DNA of 64,000 nt from Lumbricus rubellus (lineage: Eukaryota > Annelida > Clitellata > Crassiclitellata > Lumbricidae), in NCBI GenBank assembly GCA_945859605.1, contig OX243822.1, forward strand, positions 14,694,219 through 14,758,218, given 5' to 3'. Within the stretch, counting starts at the first letter, position 1. Each line of letters begins with the position of its first letter. A model generated the notes under the pieces. That model searched no databases. It had not been told where the DNA came from and saw only the letters and a list, made by a program, of their open reading frames with translations. Below are positions 61,401 through 64,000 of this stretch, one piece after another. The position numbers and the translations under genes were made by a program.

Positions 61401-64000
61401 TATGATGCATTAGCAATCAAACTCAACAGACCAAACGCTCAGCGCCCGGTCGAATCGCAAAAACAGAATATCGAAAATGGATCATAAGATCCACTAAACA
61501 TCAGACGACTTTGTGAAAATTATCCACAAATTCGTCGCATATATACGAGACCAGACTATAGTGTTGCAGAATAGCATCGCCAAATTACCAATTAGTTCAT
61601 AATCACCGTGTGCTCTTCATTAATTCAGTACGCTGCATAGAAATGCAGGATAAATTCTTCCTGAAAGTTTCGCCCCAGCTGCATGGATGGACAAAACCTT
61701 CCACTGCAGGATTTCCATTATTCAGCAGTTGGTGTAGATCATCTGAATGCTAATTTCAACATCAAAGCCGATACGATGGGAAGAACGTAAAATTTCGCCT
61801 TTGTAATGCATTGCACTTAATAACTTCCAGCATACCACAGCGTACTGTGCAGGATATCAAAACCCAGTCAGAAGAGCAGTCCCCTAAGACAACAATCATC
61901 ACAGAGCAATCCCGCAAAGAGGATCAGAGGGACAAATGCCAACGGACCAGAGACTCTTAGGGGCTCGGGCTACTCTGATCATAATATTTTTCATGTGTAC
62001 ACACACTTCTGTTATCTCCATATGTTTTTACTTAAATTTGCTCAGAAAGCCTTTAAGATAGTTTATGGCCTGTGACTACTGTGCCGAAGGGCCTGAATTT
62101 CTGTTGGCAGACCTGTCACATAGGGCAGCAGTTTTGGCATAGAAGCGCCCAAGAACAACAATACTAATAATAACAATCCTTCATTAAAGATTCAAGCTGT
62201 CAAGTATGCAGTAAGAGAATATGATCTAGTAGTGAAAGATGATAACAAGTTCAACATGAGTCAACTTTATGGCAGCCTGCAAGGTTCGTATAAGTCCTCC
62301 TACCCATTGTATAGTTGTCCCCCAGGGAATGGAAGGCTGTGTCAACTTTATGAGGCTGGCAGTTGTCGAACCCATGTCCAAGAACAACAGTACTAGATCA
62401 TCATACCACCATTTATTTATTTATCACATTGCTATATCGCTACTTCAGGCTCTCTCTACTCAGAGGCGCTCCCTACTGCAGAGCGGACACTGCATCGGAG
62501 TTCACGCCGAAGCGCTGAGAAATTGCAAGCAAAGGACTTGCTCAATGTTTGTTTGTATTGTTTGTTTGTATGTGTACTTGTTATAGCGCCCCTTCAAGCT
62601 CTCTCTACTCAGAGGCGCTCCCGAATGCAGAGCGGACACTGCATCGGAGTTTCACGCCGAAGCGCTGAGCAATTGTAAGTGAAGGACTTGCCCAAGGTCC
62701 TTACGCGGCGAGGTGGATTCGAACCTCGAACCTTCCGGCTCCAAGGCAATGACGCCACCACTACACCACCGCGCCCCACAAGGAGTGGGGCGCGGTGGTG
62801 AGCGCGGGGCTCAATGTTCCTACGCGGCGGCTTGAAGTGGTGGATTCAAACCTGGAACCTCTGGCTCCAAGGCACCGAAGCCACCACAACACCACCGCGC
62901 CCCACAAATGTTACCATTCAACCATCTGCCAGCAGAAATCATAGAAACACACTCCAATCCTCACAGTCCTACCGTCTGCACTGCTCTGCACCGATTATTT
63001 ACAGTGCAACTACTTCACTCAACCAGCTCCTCTTCCTCTCTAAAAATTCCCTGCCACCCTCATCCCCAATATCTGAAAATCTCTTCCTCTCTAACAATTC
63101 CCTGCTACATTCATCCCCCAATATCTGGAAATCGTGCCATGGCCCTGACTGGCCCCCTTCAGCCGACTCGTAACTCCTTCAGGCGAACTCATACCTAACG
63201 AACTCTCGTACTCGATGAGTCCTGAGTCTGAGAGAGTAGACGCATATGCCTCCCTCCTTCCCTCCGCTGGCGGATTCATCACTCCAGCAGAAACGGAAGA
63301 GTTGAATGCTCTCCTGCACTCATACCTCCTCCTCCAGCAGACAAATACCTCATCCATCACAATATCATCTGGAAGGCATATACCTATTCTGACAGACATG
63401 TACCGCCGTTAACAGACTCATAACTGCTCAGTGCTCAGGCAGACTCATGCCTAATAAACCTCCTTTGAAAGAGTAGAACAGTGACCCATCCCACAGATTC
63501 ATTGATTCATTCTTAAATATACGAAAATTTATATAGCGCCCCTCCAAGAAACCTTCTCAGAGGCGCTCACAGCCAAGCCACGGCGGTATGCATCTGTCAG
63601 AACAGGTTTGCACGTTTTAGATATAATTACGCTGATGAGTGCTCAGCATGTGAATTGTAGAAAAATAACTGGGAGGGGTCAGACAAAAATTCATGCGGAG
63701 TTGGGGTGTGCAATGAAGACTTTACTATAGGGTCCAAAGTAAGACAAGTGGGGTCGGGGTTTGAACCCCTCAACCCCCAGCAATTCTCACCCTGCTGATG
63801 ATGGACACTGATGGGTAGGGTTTTTGGTGACAGAGAGCAGGGGCACTGACCTTAAGCGGAAGCAGCCAGACGAAGTGCACGATGCAAGCACAGAAGAGCA
63901 TGTTGTTGGCATCGACCGACAGGTGGCTGATGATCTGACTCATTGAAACGGCGTGTGTGCTGAAGTTCCACATCGACAGCGCCAAGATCTTTGTGTACAT
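30394..64000 (-). CDS. SUR-like ABC transporter (ABCC8/9 type), 3' part, 27 exons
   Basis: In animals sulfonylurea receptors are ABCC proteins of the plasma membrane that partner Kir6 potassium channels and sense nucleotides. The exons encode 1471 residues here. TM helices of TMD1 come first, then a linker of about 275 residues, NBD1 (Walker A K555, signature LSIGQ 641-645, Asp pair 665-666, H701), an acidic linker (about 809-834), TMD2, and NBD2 (Walker A K1273, degenerate signature FSVTDKQ 1370-1376, D1394-E1395, H1426). The NBD2 core IGICGRPGSGKSS, the FRASYRELHKLD and YNLDPEN pieces and the acidic linker match SUR rather than MRP. The family's TMD0 and first TMD1 helices must lie beyond 64000. 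All introns are GT-AG except one GC-AG. On the minus strand I saw no AATAAA within about 2 kb of the stop. Channel partnership is inferred from family only. Confidence 0.93.
30621..30850 (-). repeat. LINE 3' fragment with reverse-transcriptase C-terminus
   Basis: The minus frame reads RSFVSIGPSLWNALF and later GSASERFTLLEALYKCLNT. GPSLWN is typical of CR1/L2-type reverse-transcriptase ends, and the tail GAGGCGCTTTATAAATG is shared with other fragments here. Confidence 0.65.
31341..31487 (-). CDS. SUR-like exon 26, NBD2 Walker B
   Basis: 49 codons from LLCLARAVLKKSK to DRTVINLS. Walker B is VVIIDE with the catalytic Glu; the D-loop reads MSILN instead of the usual ASID/SALD. Acceptor TTTCAG, donor TCA/GTGAGT. 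A SINE begins about 24 bp upstream of the acceptor. Confidence 0.93.
31512..31722 (+). repeat. tRNA-derived SINE
   Basis: Same head, body and tail as the 1084 copy, with a short deletion at GGTTCGAATCC. Its 5' end lies about 24 bp from the acceptor of exon 26. Confidence 0.92.
31838..32240. repeat. SINE/LINE tail fragments
   Basis: GCTATAGCGCCCCTTAAAGT (minus orientation) is followed by further pieces including CAGAGGTGCTCCCAGCCCAA and a plus-strand LINE end with ATATAAATGCTCTGATTGAA. Confidence 0.55.
32350..32399 (-). CDS. SUR-like exon 25, degenerate NBD2 signature
   Basis: A 50-nt exon (acceptor CTTCAG, donor CAG/GTCAGT) encoding DAVVTENGDNFSVTDKQ. It aligns with the ENFSQGQRQ region of SUR proteins; the signature Gly and Gln are replaced by Thr and Asp. 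Both junction phases fit neighbours exactly. Confidence 0.88.
33099..33202 (-). CDS. SUR-like exon 24
   Basis: Acceptor TTCAG, donor CTTG/GTCAGT. Encodes (R)YNLDPENIHSEESVWEALE and QVNLKDTVKYLSGQL, the NBD2 helical region after the Q-loop. Confidence 0.93.
33371..33548 (+). repeat. (AATC)n with a higher-order unit
   Basis: AATCAATC words include a unit of about 57 bp (ending CAACCAGTCAATTACGGTAG) repeated twice. Confidence 0.85.
33643..33712 (+). repeat. (CACA)n/(CCCA)n microsatellite
   Basis: CA-rich array about 25 bp downstream of the exon 23 donor in the transcript sense. Confidence 0.93.
33737..33924 (-). CDS. SUR-like exon 23, NBD2 Walker A and Q-loop
   Basis: 188 nt. Starts IGICGRPGSGKSS (Walker A, Lys present) and includes IAVLPQDCTLISGTV with the Q-loop Gln. 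Acceptor ATTCCAG, donor GAG/GTCAGT. Confidence 0.95.
34411..34492. mobile_element. piggyBac-like foldback with TTAA flanks
   Basis: TTAACATGTTGGCCGC faces GCGGCCAATGTGTTAA in inverted orientation, bordered by TTAA on both sides. The interior holds a perfect 20-bp palindrome GGGACGTGTTAACACGTCCC (34429-34448). Confidence 0.6.
34560..34693 (-). CDS. SUR-like exon 22, start of NBD2
   Basis: 134 nt encoding GEADVGPDWPSAGEIVFHNV then SIMYSGNTQPVARSINVHIR and PGEK, the TMD2-NBD2 junction and first NBD2 strands with an A-loop Tyr candidate in IMYSG. Donor AAAAG/GTTTGA. Confidence 0.94.
35004..35178 (+). repeat. 16-bp minisatellite, 11 units
   Basis: Units CAGCAAAAGTATCCCT in tandem, one lacking a single A. 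Located in the intron between exons 21 and 22. Confidence 0.97.
35290..35407 (-). CDS. SUR-like exon 21, end of TMD2
   Basis: Encodes ISGYMNWAVRSIADVEVQVM then AVQRAYEYSNLNTENQGKN, corresponding to the conserved YLNWMVRNLADMEVQ segment of SUR. Acceptor TTAG, donor ATG/GTGAGT. Confidence 0.95.
35896..36117 (+). repeat. tRNA-derived SINE
   Basis: Full copy with both box elements and tail; the end word ACAAGTGCACATAC is duplicated. Confidence 0.93.
36206..36319 (-). CDS. SUR-like exon 20, TMD2 helix
   Basis: 38 codons, DYLASLIVLSSTIACISVSV through MVGLGITYALL. Acceptor TTCTAG, donor CTG/GTGCGT. Phase 0 at both ends. Confidence 0.94.
36410..36570 (+). repeat. LINE 3' fragment
   Basis: The plus frame HFYKHLRTVLFGRAGVGSASE then stop resembles the last residues of a LINE reverse transcriptase. 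AGGCGCTATATAAATACTTG and GAATGAATGAACG follow, the typical tail here. Confidence 0.65.
36834..37022 (-). repeat. LINE 3' fragment next to exon 19
   Basis: The minus frame GPLVWNSFPLELHLRPGTL then PESFLLNLKPFFLCV resembles a reverse-transcriptase C-terminus, followed by CTTGGAGGGTCGCTATATAA. Confidence 0.65.
37032..37227 (-). CDS. SUR-like exon 19, TMD2 cytoplasmic loop
   Basis: 196 nt from (R)ELHKLDSITKAPLLSHCI through ETLAGLRTIRAFREE to NTANRWMGIRL. The acceptor AAAG is weak in pyrimidines. A LINE 3' fragment starts within about 10 bp of the donor. Confidence 0.94.
37590..37747 (-). CDS. SUR-like exon 18, TMD2 helices, GC donor
   Basis: 158 nt encoding KLATTIGHFVRTVLLFLGTL then TVNAIITPYFLAPAALILVI and FFWFQKHFRASY. 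The only junction that keeps frame and family alignment uses donor AG/GCTAGA, a GC-AG intron. A 19-bp repeat lies just upstream of the acceptor. Confidence 0.93.
38059..39635 (+). mobile_element. truncated LTR-retrotransposon-like element (antisense to host gene)
   Basis: A segment beginning TGTAACGAACTC has a TATA box (TATAAAAG at about 38171) and a region ending GATTACA near 39031, consistent with an LTR of about 970 bp. An open frame (39045-39635, 196 codons, MASSSLTLMINEG...) with a good start context and a coiled-coil-like middle could be a gag start, after which the element breaks off. No protease or polymerase and no second LTR were found. The class is inferred. Confidence 0.45.
39865..39934 (-). 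CDS. SUR-like exon 17
   Basis: 70 nt encoding (K)FFDTNPIGRIMSRFSGDVTI then IDD, the conserved FFxTxPxGxIxxRFSxD segment of ABCC TMD2. Acceptor GTGCAG, donor GAT/GTGAGT. A minisatellite begins within 10 bp of the acceptor. Confidence 0.95.
39942..40466 (+). repeat. minisatellite of about 23-27 bp, about 20 units
   Basis: Units of AAAGAAATGTAAAATGC plus TAAAAAAAC with variable A runs. On the minus strand this gives a T-rich tract directly upstream of the exon 17 acceptor. The Phe/Leu/His frames on minus are artefacts. Confidence 0.95.
40740..40972 (+). repeat. tRNA-derived SINE
   Basis: Full copy (GTGGGGCGCGGTGGTGTAGT start, CACATACAAACATAC end) with a small GCA insertion in the GCTTCGG segment. 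Confidence 0.94.
41017..41189 (-). CDS. SUR-like exon 16, TMD2
   Basis: 173 nt encoding SPLPSDVDVYYVRIYALLTF then ASLALCFIIAFVTELLGLRA and AKLFYFRMLRNLILAPM. Donor AA/GTATTA is off-consensus but frame-correct. Acceptor TTTGTAG. Confidence 0.93.
41254..41495. mobile_element. hAT-like MITE, CATAGGCGTACG family
   Basis: Termini CATAGGCGTACGAG and (inverted) CATAGGCGTACGGG; flanks TGAGCCAA and TCAGCCAA agree at 7 of 8. The interior GGGCAAGCAGACTTGGAAAA and C runs match 16486-16781. It lies 64 bp upstream of the exon 16 acceptor. Confidence 0.88.
42186..42430 (+). repeat. (CAGA)n/(GATA)n imperfect microsatellite
   Basis: CAGA units with GATAGATACA and GTCAGA interruptions over about 245 bases. 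Confidence 0.95.
43060..43228. repeat. AT-only (TA)n tract
   Basis: Almost exclusively A and T with TATA and AATATA words, ending about 25 bp from the exon 15 donor. Confidence 0.95.
43255..43544 (-). CDS. SUR-like exon 15, start of TMD2
   Basis: 290 nt. A poly-Lys run (KKKKK) precedes TMD2 helices (VVVMWSAMFVYARACCLPMA, AADFWLADW). The extracellular loop has an N-glycosylation sequon in DNVNSTTS. Acceptor TTGCAG, donor TCG/GTAAGC, with an AT-only tract about 30 bp into the intron. Confidence 0.94.
43660..43775 (+). repeat. (GAGA)n/(GACA)n microsatellite
   Basis: GAGAGA and GACAGA units, purine-rich on plus. Confidence 0.93.
43986..44202 (-). repeat. tRNA-derived SINE
   Basis: Inverted copy (tail GTGCACTTGTTATAGCGCCC first, head ending CCGGGCCCCAC). 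The tRNA part is a variant with AACCCTTCGGCTGCAAGGCG. It lies 44 bp from the exon 14 donor. Confidence 0.92.
44246..44429 (-). CDS. SUR-like exon 14, acidic NBD1-TMD2 linker
   Basis: 184 nt, SILDEEKKGDSPKRVFISGQ then TTHITIEEEHPGGEDVPTEP and APDEDEDFDPG. Glu/Asp-rich, as in the ED segment that SUR proteins carry at this position. Acceptor CGCAG, donor GA/GTGAGT. Confidence 0.9.
44490..45115 (+). repeat. 27-bp minisatellite in two blocks
   Basis: Units CTTATGTAATTGTAATAATC plus ATAATCA occur at about 44500-44700 and, after about 220 bases of other sequence, again at 44925-45113 in diverged form. Confidence 0.85.
45194..45299 (-). CDS. SUR-like exon 13, linker
   Basis: 106 nt encoding RENQSRAEREDTTNTERLVL then LRKIRTLEFRREVTQ, a charged helical linker after NBD1. 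The acceptor GTGATAG is weak; frame and phase agree on both sides. Confidence 0.85.
45324..45496 (+). repeat. (TTTAT)n AT-rich tract
   Basis: TTATTTATTA and TTTGTTATTTA words over about 170 bases, just upstream of exon 13 on the minus strand. Confidence 0.93.
45712..45932 (-). repeat. tRNA-derived SINE
   Basis: Inverted, diverged copy of the AACGCTCCAGCTGCAAGGC variant, ending CTGTGCCCCAC. Confidence 0.9.
45987..46090 (+). repeat. 31-bp minisatellite, 3 units
   Basis: Units CAATCATCAGCCAATCAAAT plus GATCAATCAAC, abutting the donor side of exon 12. Confidence 0.92.
46104..46213 (-). CDS. SUR-like exon 12, end of NBD1
   Basis: 110 nt, IYRMENGCLTYHGRLQDVKE then GNPELFAVWQDAVRQA. Matches the MKDGxIxxxGTLxD / LFxxWxxL region after the NBD1 H-loop. 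Donor CGAG/GTAGGA. Confidence 0.93.
46637..46846 (+). repeat. tRNA-derived SINE, diverged
   Basis: GTGGGACGCGGTAGTGTAGT start, B box AGTTCGAATCC, tail GCTTGAAGAGGCGCTATAAA. Confidence 0.9.
46897..47037 (-). CDS. SUR-like exon 11, NBD1 Walker B end, D-loop and H-loop
   Basis: 47 codons beginning DDPFTALDLPIGSHIF, so Walker B ends ...VVLDD with Asp in place of the catalytic Glu, as in SUR NBD1. The H-switch is present in ILITHELHF. Acceptor AACAG, donor GCC/GTACGT. Confidence 0.94.
47119..47189. mobile_element. piggyBac-like foldback with TTAA flanks
   Basis: TTAACCCCTTTAGCAAC on the left faces GTTGTTAAAGAGTTAA on the right; TTAA borders at 47119-47122 and 47186-47189. Similar left end to 29364-29434. 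Confidence 0.5.
47601..47681 (-). CDS. SUR-like exon 10, NBD1 signature
   Basis: 27 codons, GISLSIGQRLRISIARAIYS then KADLVVL. The signature LSIGQ keeps its Gly-Gln. Acceptor CTTCAG, donor CTT/GTAAGT. Confidence 0.95.
47805..47910 (-). repeat. LINE 3' fragment
   Basis: TTTACATAGCGCTCCTTCAA and TACTCAGGAGCGCTTCCAGT are the inverted tail; AAGACAGTCTTGAGAAGAGA follows as in the 30621 fragment. Confidence 0.6.
48054..48091 (+). repeat. (GT)n microsatellite
   Basis: Pure TG dinucleotide array of about 38 bases. Confidence 0.97.
48479..48563 (-). CDS. SUR-like exon 9, NBD1
   Basis: 85 nt encoding YKRVLRACALQPDIDILPEK then DLTEIGDK, the segment before the signature. Acceptor TTTCAG, donor AAG/GTTGAA. 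Confidence 0.95.
48730..48988 (+). repeat. polypurine tract, GAGGAGCAGGACGAG type
   Basis: Nearly all purine on plus with a 15-base sub-repeat AGGAGGAGCAGGACG. Frames read as Arg/Lys/Ser (plus) and Leu/Phe/Ser (minus) up to 211 codons and are compositional artefacts in the exon 8-9 intron. Confidence 0.93.
49118..49213 (-). CDS. SUR-like exon 8, NBD1 Q-loop
   Basis: 96 nt, GLTVCYAGSVPWILNASVQE then NIIFGRPMERK. At the Q-loop position of YxxQxPW this protein has Ser (YAGSVPW). Acceptor TTTCAG, donor AAAG/GTATCA. Confidence 0.94.
49408..49451 (+). repeat. (ATT)n microsatellite
   Basis: About 15 ATT units. Confidence 0.97.
49670..50075. repeat. T-rich dispersed repeat, copy 1
   Basis: CCGTTTTTTATTC, AACGTCGTTTTTTTCG and CTTAATTTTAATTTTTTC words; later AACTCTCAAGGATCCAGCTA matches AATTTCAAGGTTTCAACTAA in copy 2 at 53386-53640. 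Confidence 0.65.
50086..50286 (-). repeat. tRNA-derived SINE
   Basis: Inverted copy, tail GCACTTGTTATAGCGCCCC, head ending CCGCGCCCCAC. It lies about 80 bp from the exon 7 donor. Confidence 0.93.
50364..50469 (-). CDS. SUR-like exon 7, NBD1 Walker A
   Basis: 106 nt, RLTVIVGPFGSGKSSLIAAM then LGEMTRLGGNVTWK. Walker A GPFGSGKSS is complete. The acceptor ACAAAAG is preceded by a T-rich tract; donor CC/GTGAGT. Confidence 0.95.
50786..50953 (+). repeat. 42-46-bp tandem repeat, 4 units
   Basis: Units contain ATACTCGACCTAGGTCACAT and AATCTAACCCTTACTCCAT; the third and fourth units have CTAGGCCACATAATCAA. Confidence 0.95.
51283..52207 (-). CDS. SUR-like exon 6, giant TMD1-NBD1 linker
   Basis: A single 925-nt exon (acceptor TTTCAG, donor CAG/GTTCGT) encodes 308 residues. 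The last 33 or so (VGIAVDIHEGCFAWELEPTE...) start NBD1. The preceding 275 or so are low-complexity: Ser/Gly/Pro-rich, a basic patch KCKRKGSKSKSKRK, an acidic stretch, then Ser-rich pieces with RRSSEGDG, RRSSQQD and RRTTSSV. In vertebrate SUR this linker is far shorter. Plus-strand frames of up to 242 codons here are shadows of its high GC. Confidence 0.9.
52727..52922. mobile_element. MITE-like repeat, inverted copy of the 21457 family
   Basis: Starts CAGCGCTGTTTTTAAGGAAT and ends TGCACGTTAAGAAAAAGCCC then TG, the reverse of 21457-21655. Confidence 0.7.
53142..53351 (-). CDS. SUR-like exon 5, end of TMD1
   Basis: 70 codons, AFTLYPYLETQPLTAQKVFP then AILLFDIIGMPIQLLPLLSN and FMVNAKTSTRKVAEFLGTAE. 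Last TMD1 helix and the elbow before the linker. A partial duplicate of its 5' end lies at 53668-53746. Confidence 0.94.
53386..53640. repeat. T-rich dispersed repeat, copy 2
   Basis: Same words as 49670-50075 (TTCGTTTTTTATTCG, CTTAATTTTATTTGTTCCTG). It separates exon 5 from the partial duplicate of that exon. Confidence 0.65.
53668..53746 (-). pseudogene. partial duplicate of SUR-like exon 5
   Basis: The minus strand repeats the first 50 or so exon bases (AFTLYPYLETQPLRAQK; one Thr to Arg change) together with the acceptor GGCAG and about 20 intron bases. It stops at the KV of the original. It is too short to replace exon 5. Confidence 0.9.
53892..54021. repeat. head-to-head SINE fragments
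   Basis: A plus-strand SINE head (GGCACGGTGGTGTAGT ... GTAGGGACCTT) is joined at about 53974 to a minus-strand head (CCGGCTCCAAGGCAATGACG ... CCGCGCCCCA), giving a palindromic chimera. Confidence 0.85.
54073..54113 (-). CDS. SUR-like exon 4 (41 nt)
   Basis: Encodes (T)FISEGGPIIVLIL, part of a TMD1 helix. The join LKALT-TFISEGGP has the same spacing as SUR. Acceptor TTGTAG, donor TTG/GTAAGT. Confidence 0.85.
54432..54512 (-). repeat. second tRNA-like SINE head or tRNA pseudogene
   Basis: The minus strand reads GGCCCGGTAGAGTAATGGTT and later GTAGCAGGTTCGAGCCCCC, with A- and B-box-like words of a different tRNA type from the main SINE family. The folded cloverleaf is imperfect. Confidence 0.45.
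54604..54805 (+). repeat. tRNA-derived SINE, diverged
   Basis: The head is shortened (GGGGCGATATGCTCGTTGCC); B box GGTTCGAATCC and tail AGGTGCTATAACAAGTGCAC are present. Confidence 0.9.
56145..56590 (+). repeat. (CATA)n array with higher-order repeats
   Basis: CATA units interrupted by CATG, and by the word TACAATGTCATACATAC, which recurs several times. The Cys/Met/Tyr/Val minus frames are artefacts. Confidence 0.95.
56977..57080 (-). repeat. LINE 3' fragment
   Basis: The minus frame FRKRLKTILFDCGLVSGRERL then stop is a typical LINE reverse-transcriptase end; the inverted tail TTTATATAGCGCCCCTTCAA precedes it on plus. Confidence 0.7.
57085..57735. repeat. tandem duplication including the exon 3 end and donor
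   Basis: Four segments near 57093, 57318, 57475 and 57692 share TTCCAGGAATCCTACTTGTC then AA, followed by TGTACACAC-rich sequence. The last is the real end of exon 3. Spacing is about 155-225 bases. Confidence 0.8.
57709..57871 (-). CDS. SUR-like exon 3, TMD1 cytoplasmic loop
   Basis: 163 nt, ECADLRLKRCTEMLQNIKPL then KLYAWEQVVGRRVEEVRIRQ and LKVMLKAAALKALT. KLYAWE is a hallmark of ABCC TMD1. Acceptor GGGTAG is weak; donor CAA/GTAGGA. The exon's 3' end is included in a tandem duplication running into the intron. Confidence 0.93.
58369..58466 (+). repeat. (CAT)n microsatellite
   Basis: TCA trinucleotide units interrupted once by TCGTCGTCG. Confidence 0.97.
58499..58711 (+). repeat. tRNA-derived SINE, strongly diverged
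   Basis: AGTTCGAATCC B box, GTGAAACTCCGATTCAGTGT body and GCGCTATAACAAGTGCTCAT tail remain. Confidence 0.8.
58723..58946 (+). repeat. tRNA-derived SINE
   Basis: Full-length, close to the consensus of the 35896 and 40740 copies; it lies directly downstream of the diverged copy at 58499. Confidence 0.94.
59275..59480 (-). repeat. two LINE 3' tail fragments
   Basis: AACTTATATATAACGCCCTT ... CCTACTCAGGAGCATC and ATTTATATAGCGCCCCTTCA ... CTCAGAGTCGCTCCCGGC. Confidence 0.6.
59751..59960 (+). repeat. (CTG)n, (CTA)n and (CATCAT/GTC)n trinucleotide tracts
   Basis: CTGCTG and CTACTA runs to about 59806, then CATCATCGTCGTCGTCAG-type words. Confidence 0.9.
60154..60288 (-). CDS. SUR-like exon 2, TMD1 helices
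   Basis: 45 codons, MILALGMLYGIIGWSALIGG then VAVVILALLQYLMAIQLSAV and QKDVS. Acceptor TTTTAG, donor TCT/GTGAGT; phase 0 at both ends. Confidence 0.94.
60419..60846. mobile_element. MITE, copy B (AGGCSTAAAAAA family)
   Basis: Starts AGGCCTAAAAAAAATGTTGT and ends CAACAATTTTTTTTACGCCT; the interior is close to 5113-5520 with an expanded A/T-rich middle. It lies about 130 bp upstream of exon 2 in the transcript sense. Confidence 0.82.
62433..62906 (-). repeat. cluster of three SINE copies
   Basis: A partial inverted copy (62433-62555), a full inverted copy (62567-62780) and an inverted head fragment (about 62800-62906) lie head to tail. A short plus-strand head (GTGGGGCGCGGTGGTGAGCG) lies at 62785-62804. 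Confidence 0.88.
62907..63526. other. intron stretch with retroelement-like pieces
   Basis: No exon. CATCCCCAATATCTGAAAAT and CATCCCCCAATATCTGGAAA repeat within about 60 bases, and Leu/Ser-rich frames resemble degraded LINE ends. Confidence 0.35.
63527..63640 (-). repeat. LINE 3' fragment
   Basis: AAATTTATATAGCGCCCCTC and AGAGGCGCTCACAGCCAAGC in inverted orientation, followed by the remnant of a coding end. Confidence 0.6.
63648..63797. repeat. GTGAGAATTG-family MITE, inverted copy
   Basis: TGTGAATTGTAGAAAAATAA begins it and AGCAATTCTCACCCTG ends it, inverted relative to 15593-15727. It ends about 50 bp from the exon 1 donor. Confidence 0.6.
63851..64000 (-). CDS. SUR-like exon 1 of this window (cut by the edge)
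   Basis: The frame is open through position 64000. MYTKILALSMWNFSTHAVSM then SQIISHLSVDANNMLFCACI and VHFVWLLPLK align with the YxKIxxLSxxNLS ... ID segment of SUR TMD1, so the first Met is probably internal. Donor AAG/GTCAGT. Confidence 0.93.

Overview
The window is animal nuclear DNA: spliced genes with GT-AG introns, very dense microsatellites, tRNA-derived SINEs, LINE 3' fragments and many short inverted-repeat transposons. The expanded repeats and the family of the main gene fit a marine invertebrate, possibly a deuterostome such as an echinoderm, but the sequence alone does not fix the species. Both genes I can support lie on the minus strand.

Gene 1 (about 8.75-17.5 kb, minus) is a TRIM-type RING/B-box protein. 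Almost all coding sequence is in one GC-rich exon (8770-10059). A GC-rich upstream segment (16898 to about 17.49 kb) has a strong splice donor, a short in-phase coding start and a TATA box, and is probably exon 1. The model gives 450 residues with no C-terminal NHL or SPRY domain.

Gene 2 (30394 to beyond 64000, minus) is the 3' part of a sulfonylurea-receptor-like ABC transporter (ABCC8/9 type). I traced 27 exons by hand. All junction phases agree and the sum is 4416 nt (1471 residues plus stop). The exons cover the end of TMD1, a linker of about 275 residues in one 925-bp exon, NBD1, an acidic linker, TMD2 and NBD2 to the stop codon. TMD0 and the gene start lie beyond the right edge. The ATP site formed by NBD2 Walker A/B and the NBD1 signature looks intact. 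The opposite site is degenerate: NBD1 has Asp for the catalytic Glu and Ser for the Q-loop Gln, and the NBD2 signature has lost its Gly-Gln.

Layout: 1-8.7 kb is gene-free, with a GC-rich block at 2.15-2.85 kb, a hAT-like MITE carrying an internal minisatellite (3720-4160), and a nested inverted-repeat element with TTAGGG-like repeats (5.09-5.71 kb). From 10-21 kb, two nearly identical 1.07-kb hAT-like elements lie in the TRIM intron and just upstream of its promoter, followed by C-rich and G-rich blocks inside nested repeats. From 21-30 kb there are only repeats, including a perfect 28-bp hairpin. From 30-64 kb the ABC transporter introns hold at least 13 tRNA-derived SINE copies, LINE tails that share the SINE 3' end, minisatellites beside splice sites, a truncated LTR-like element, and local duplications of exon ends.
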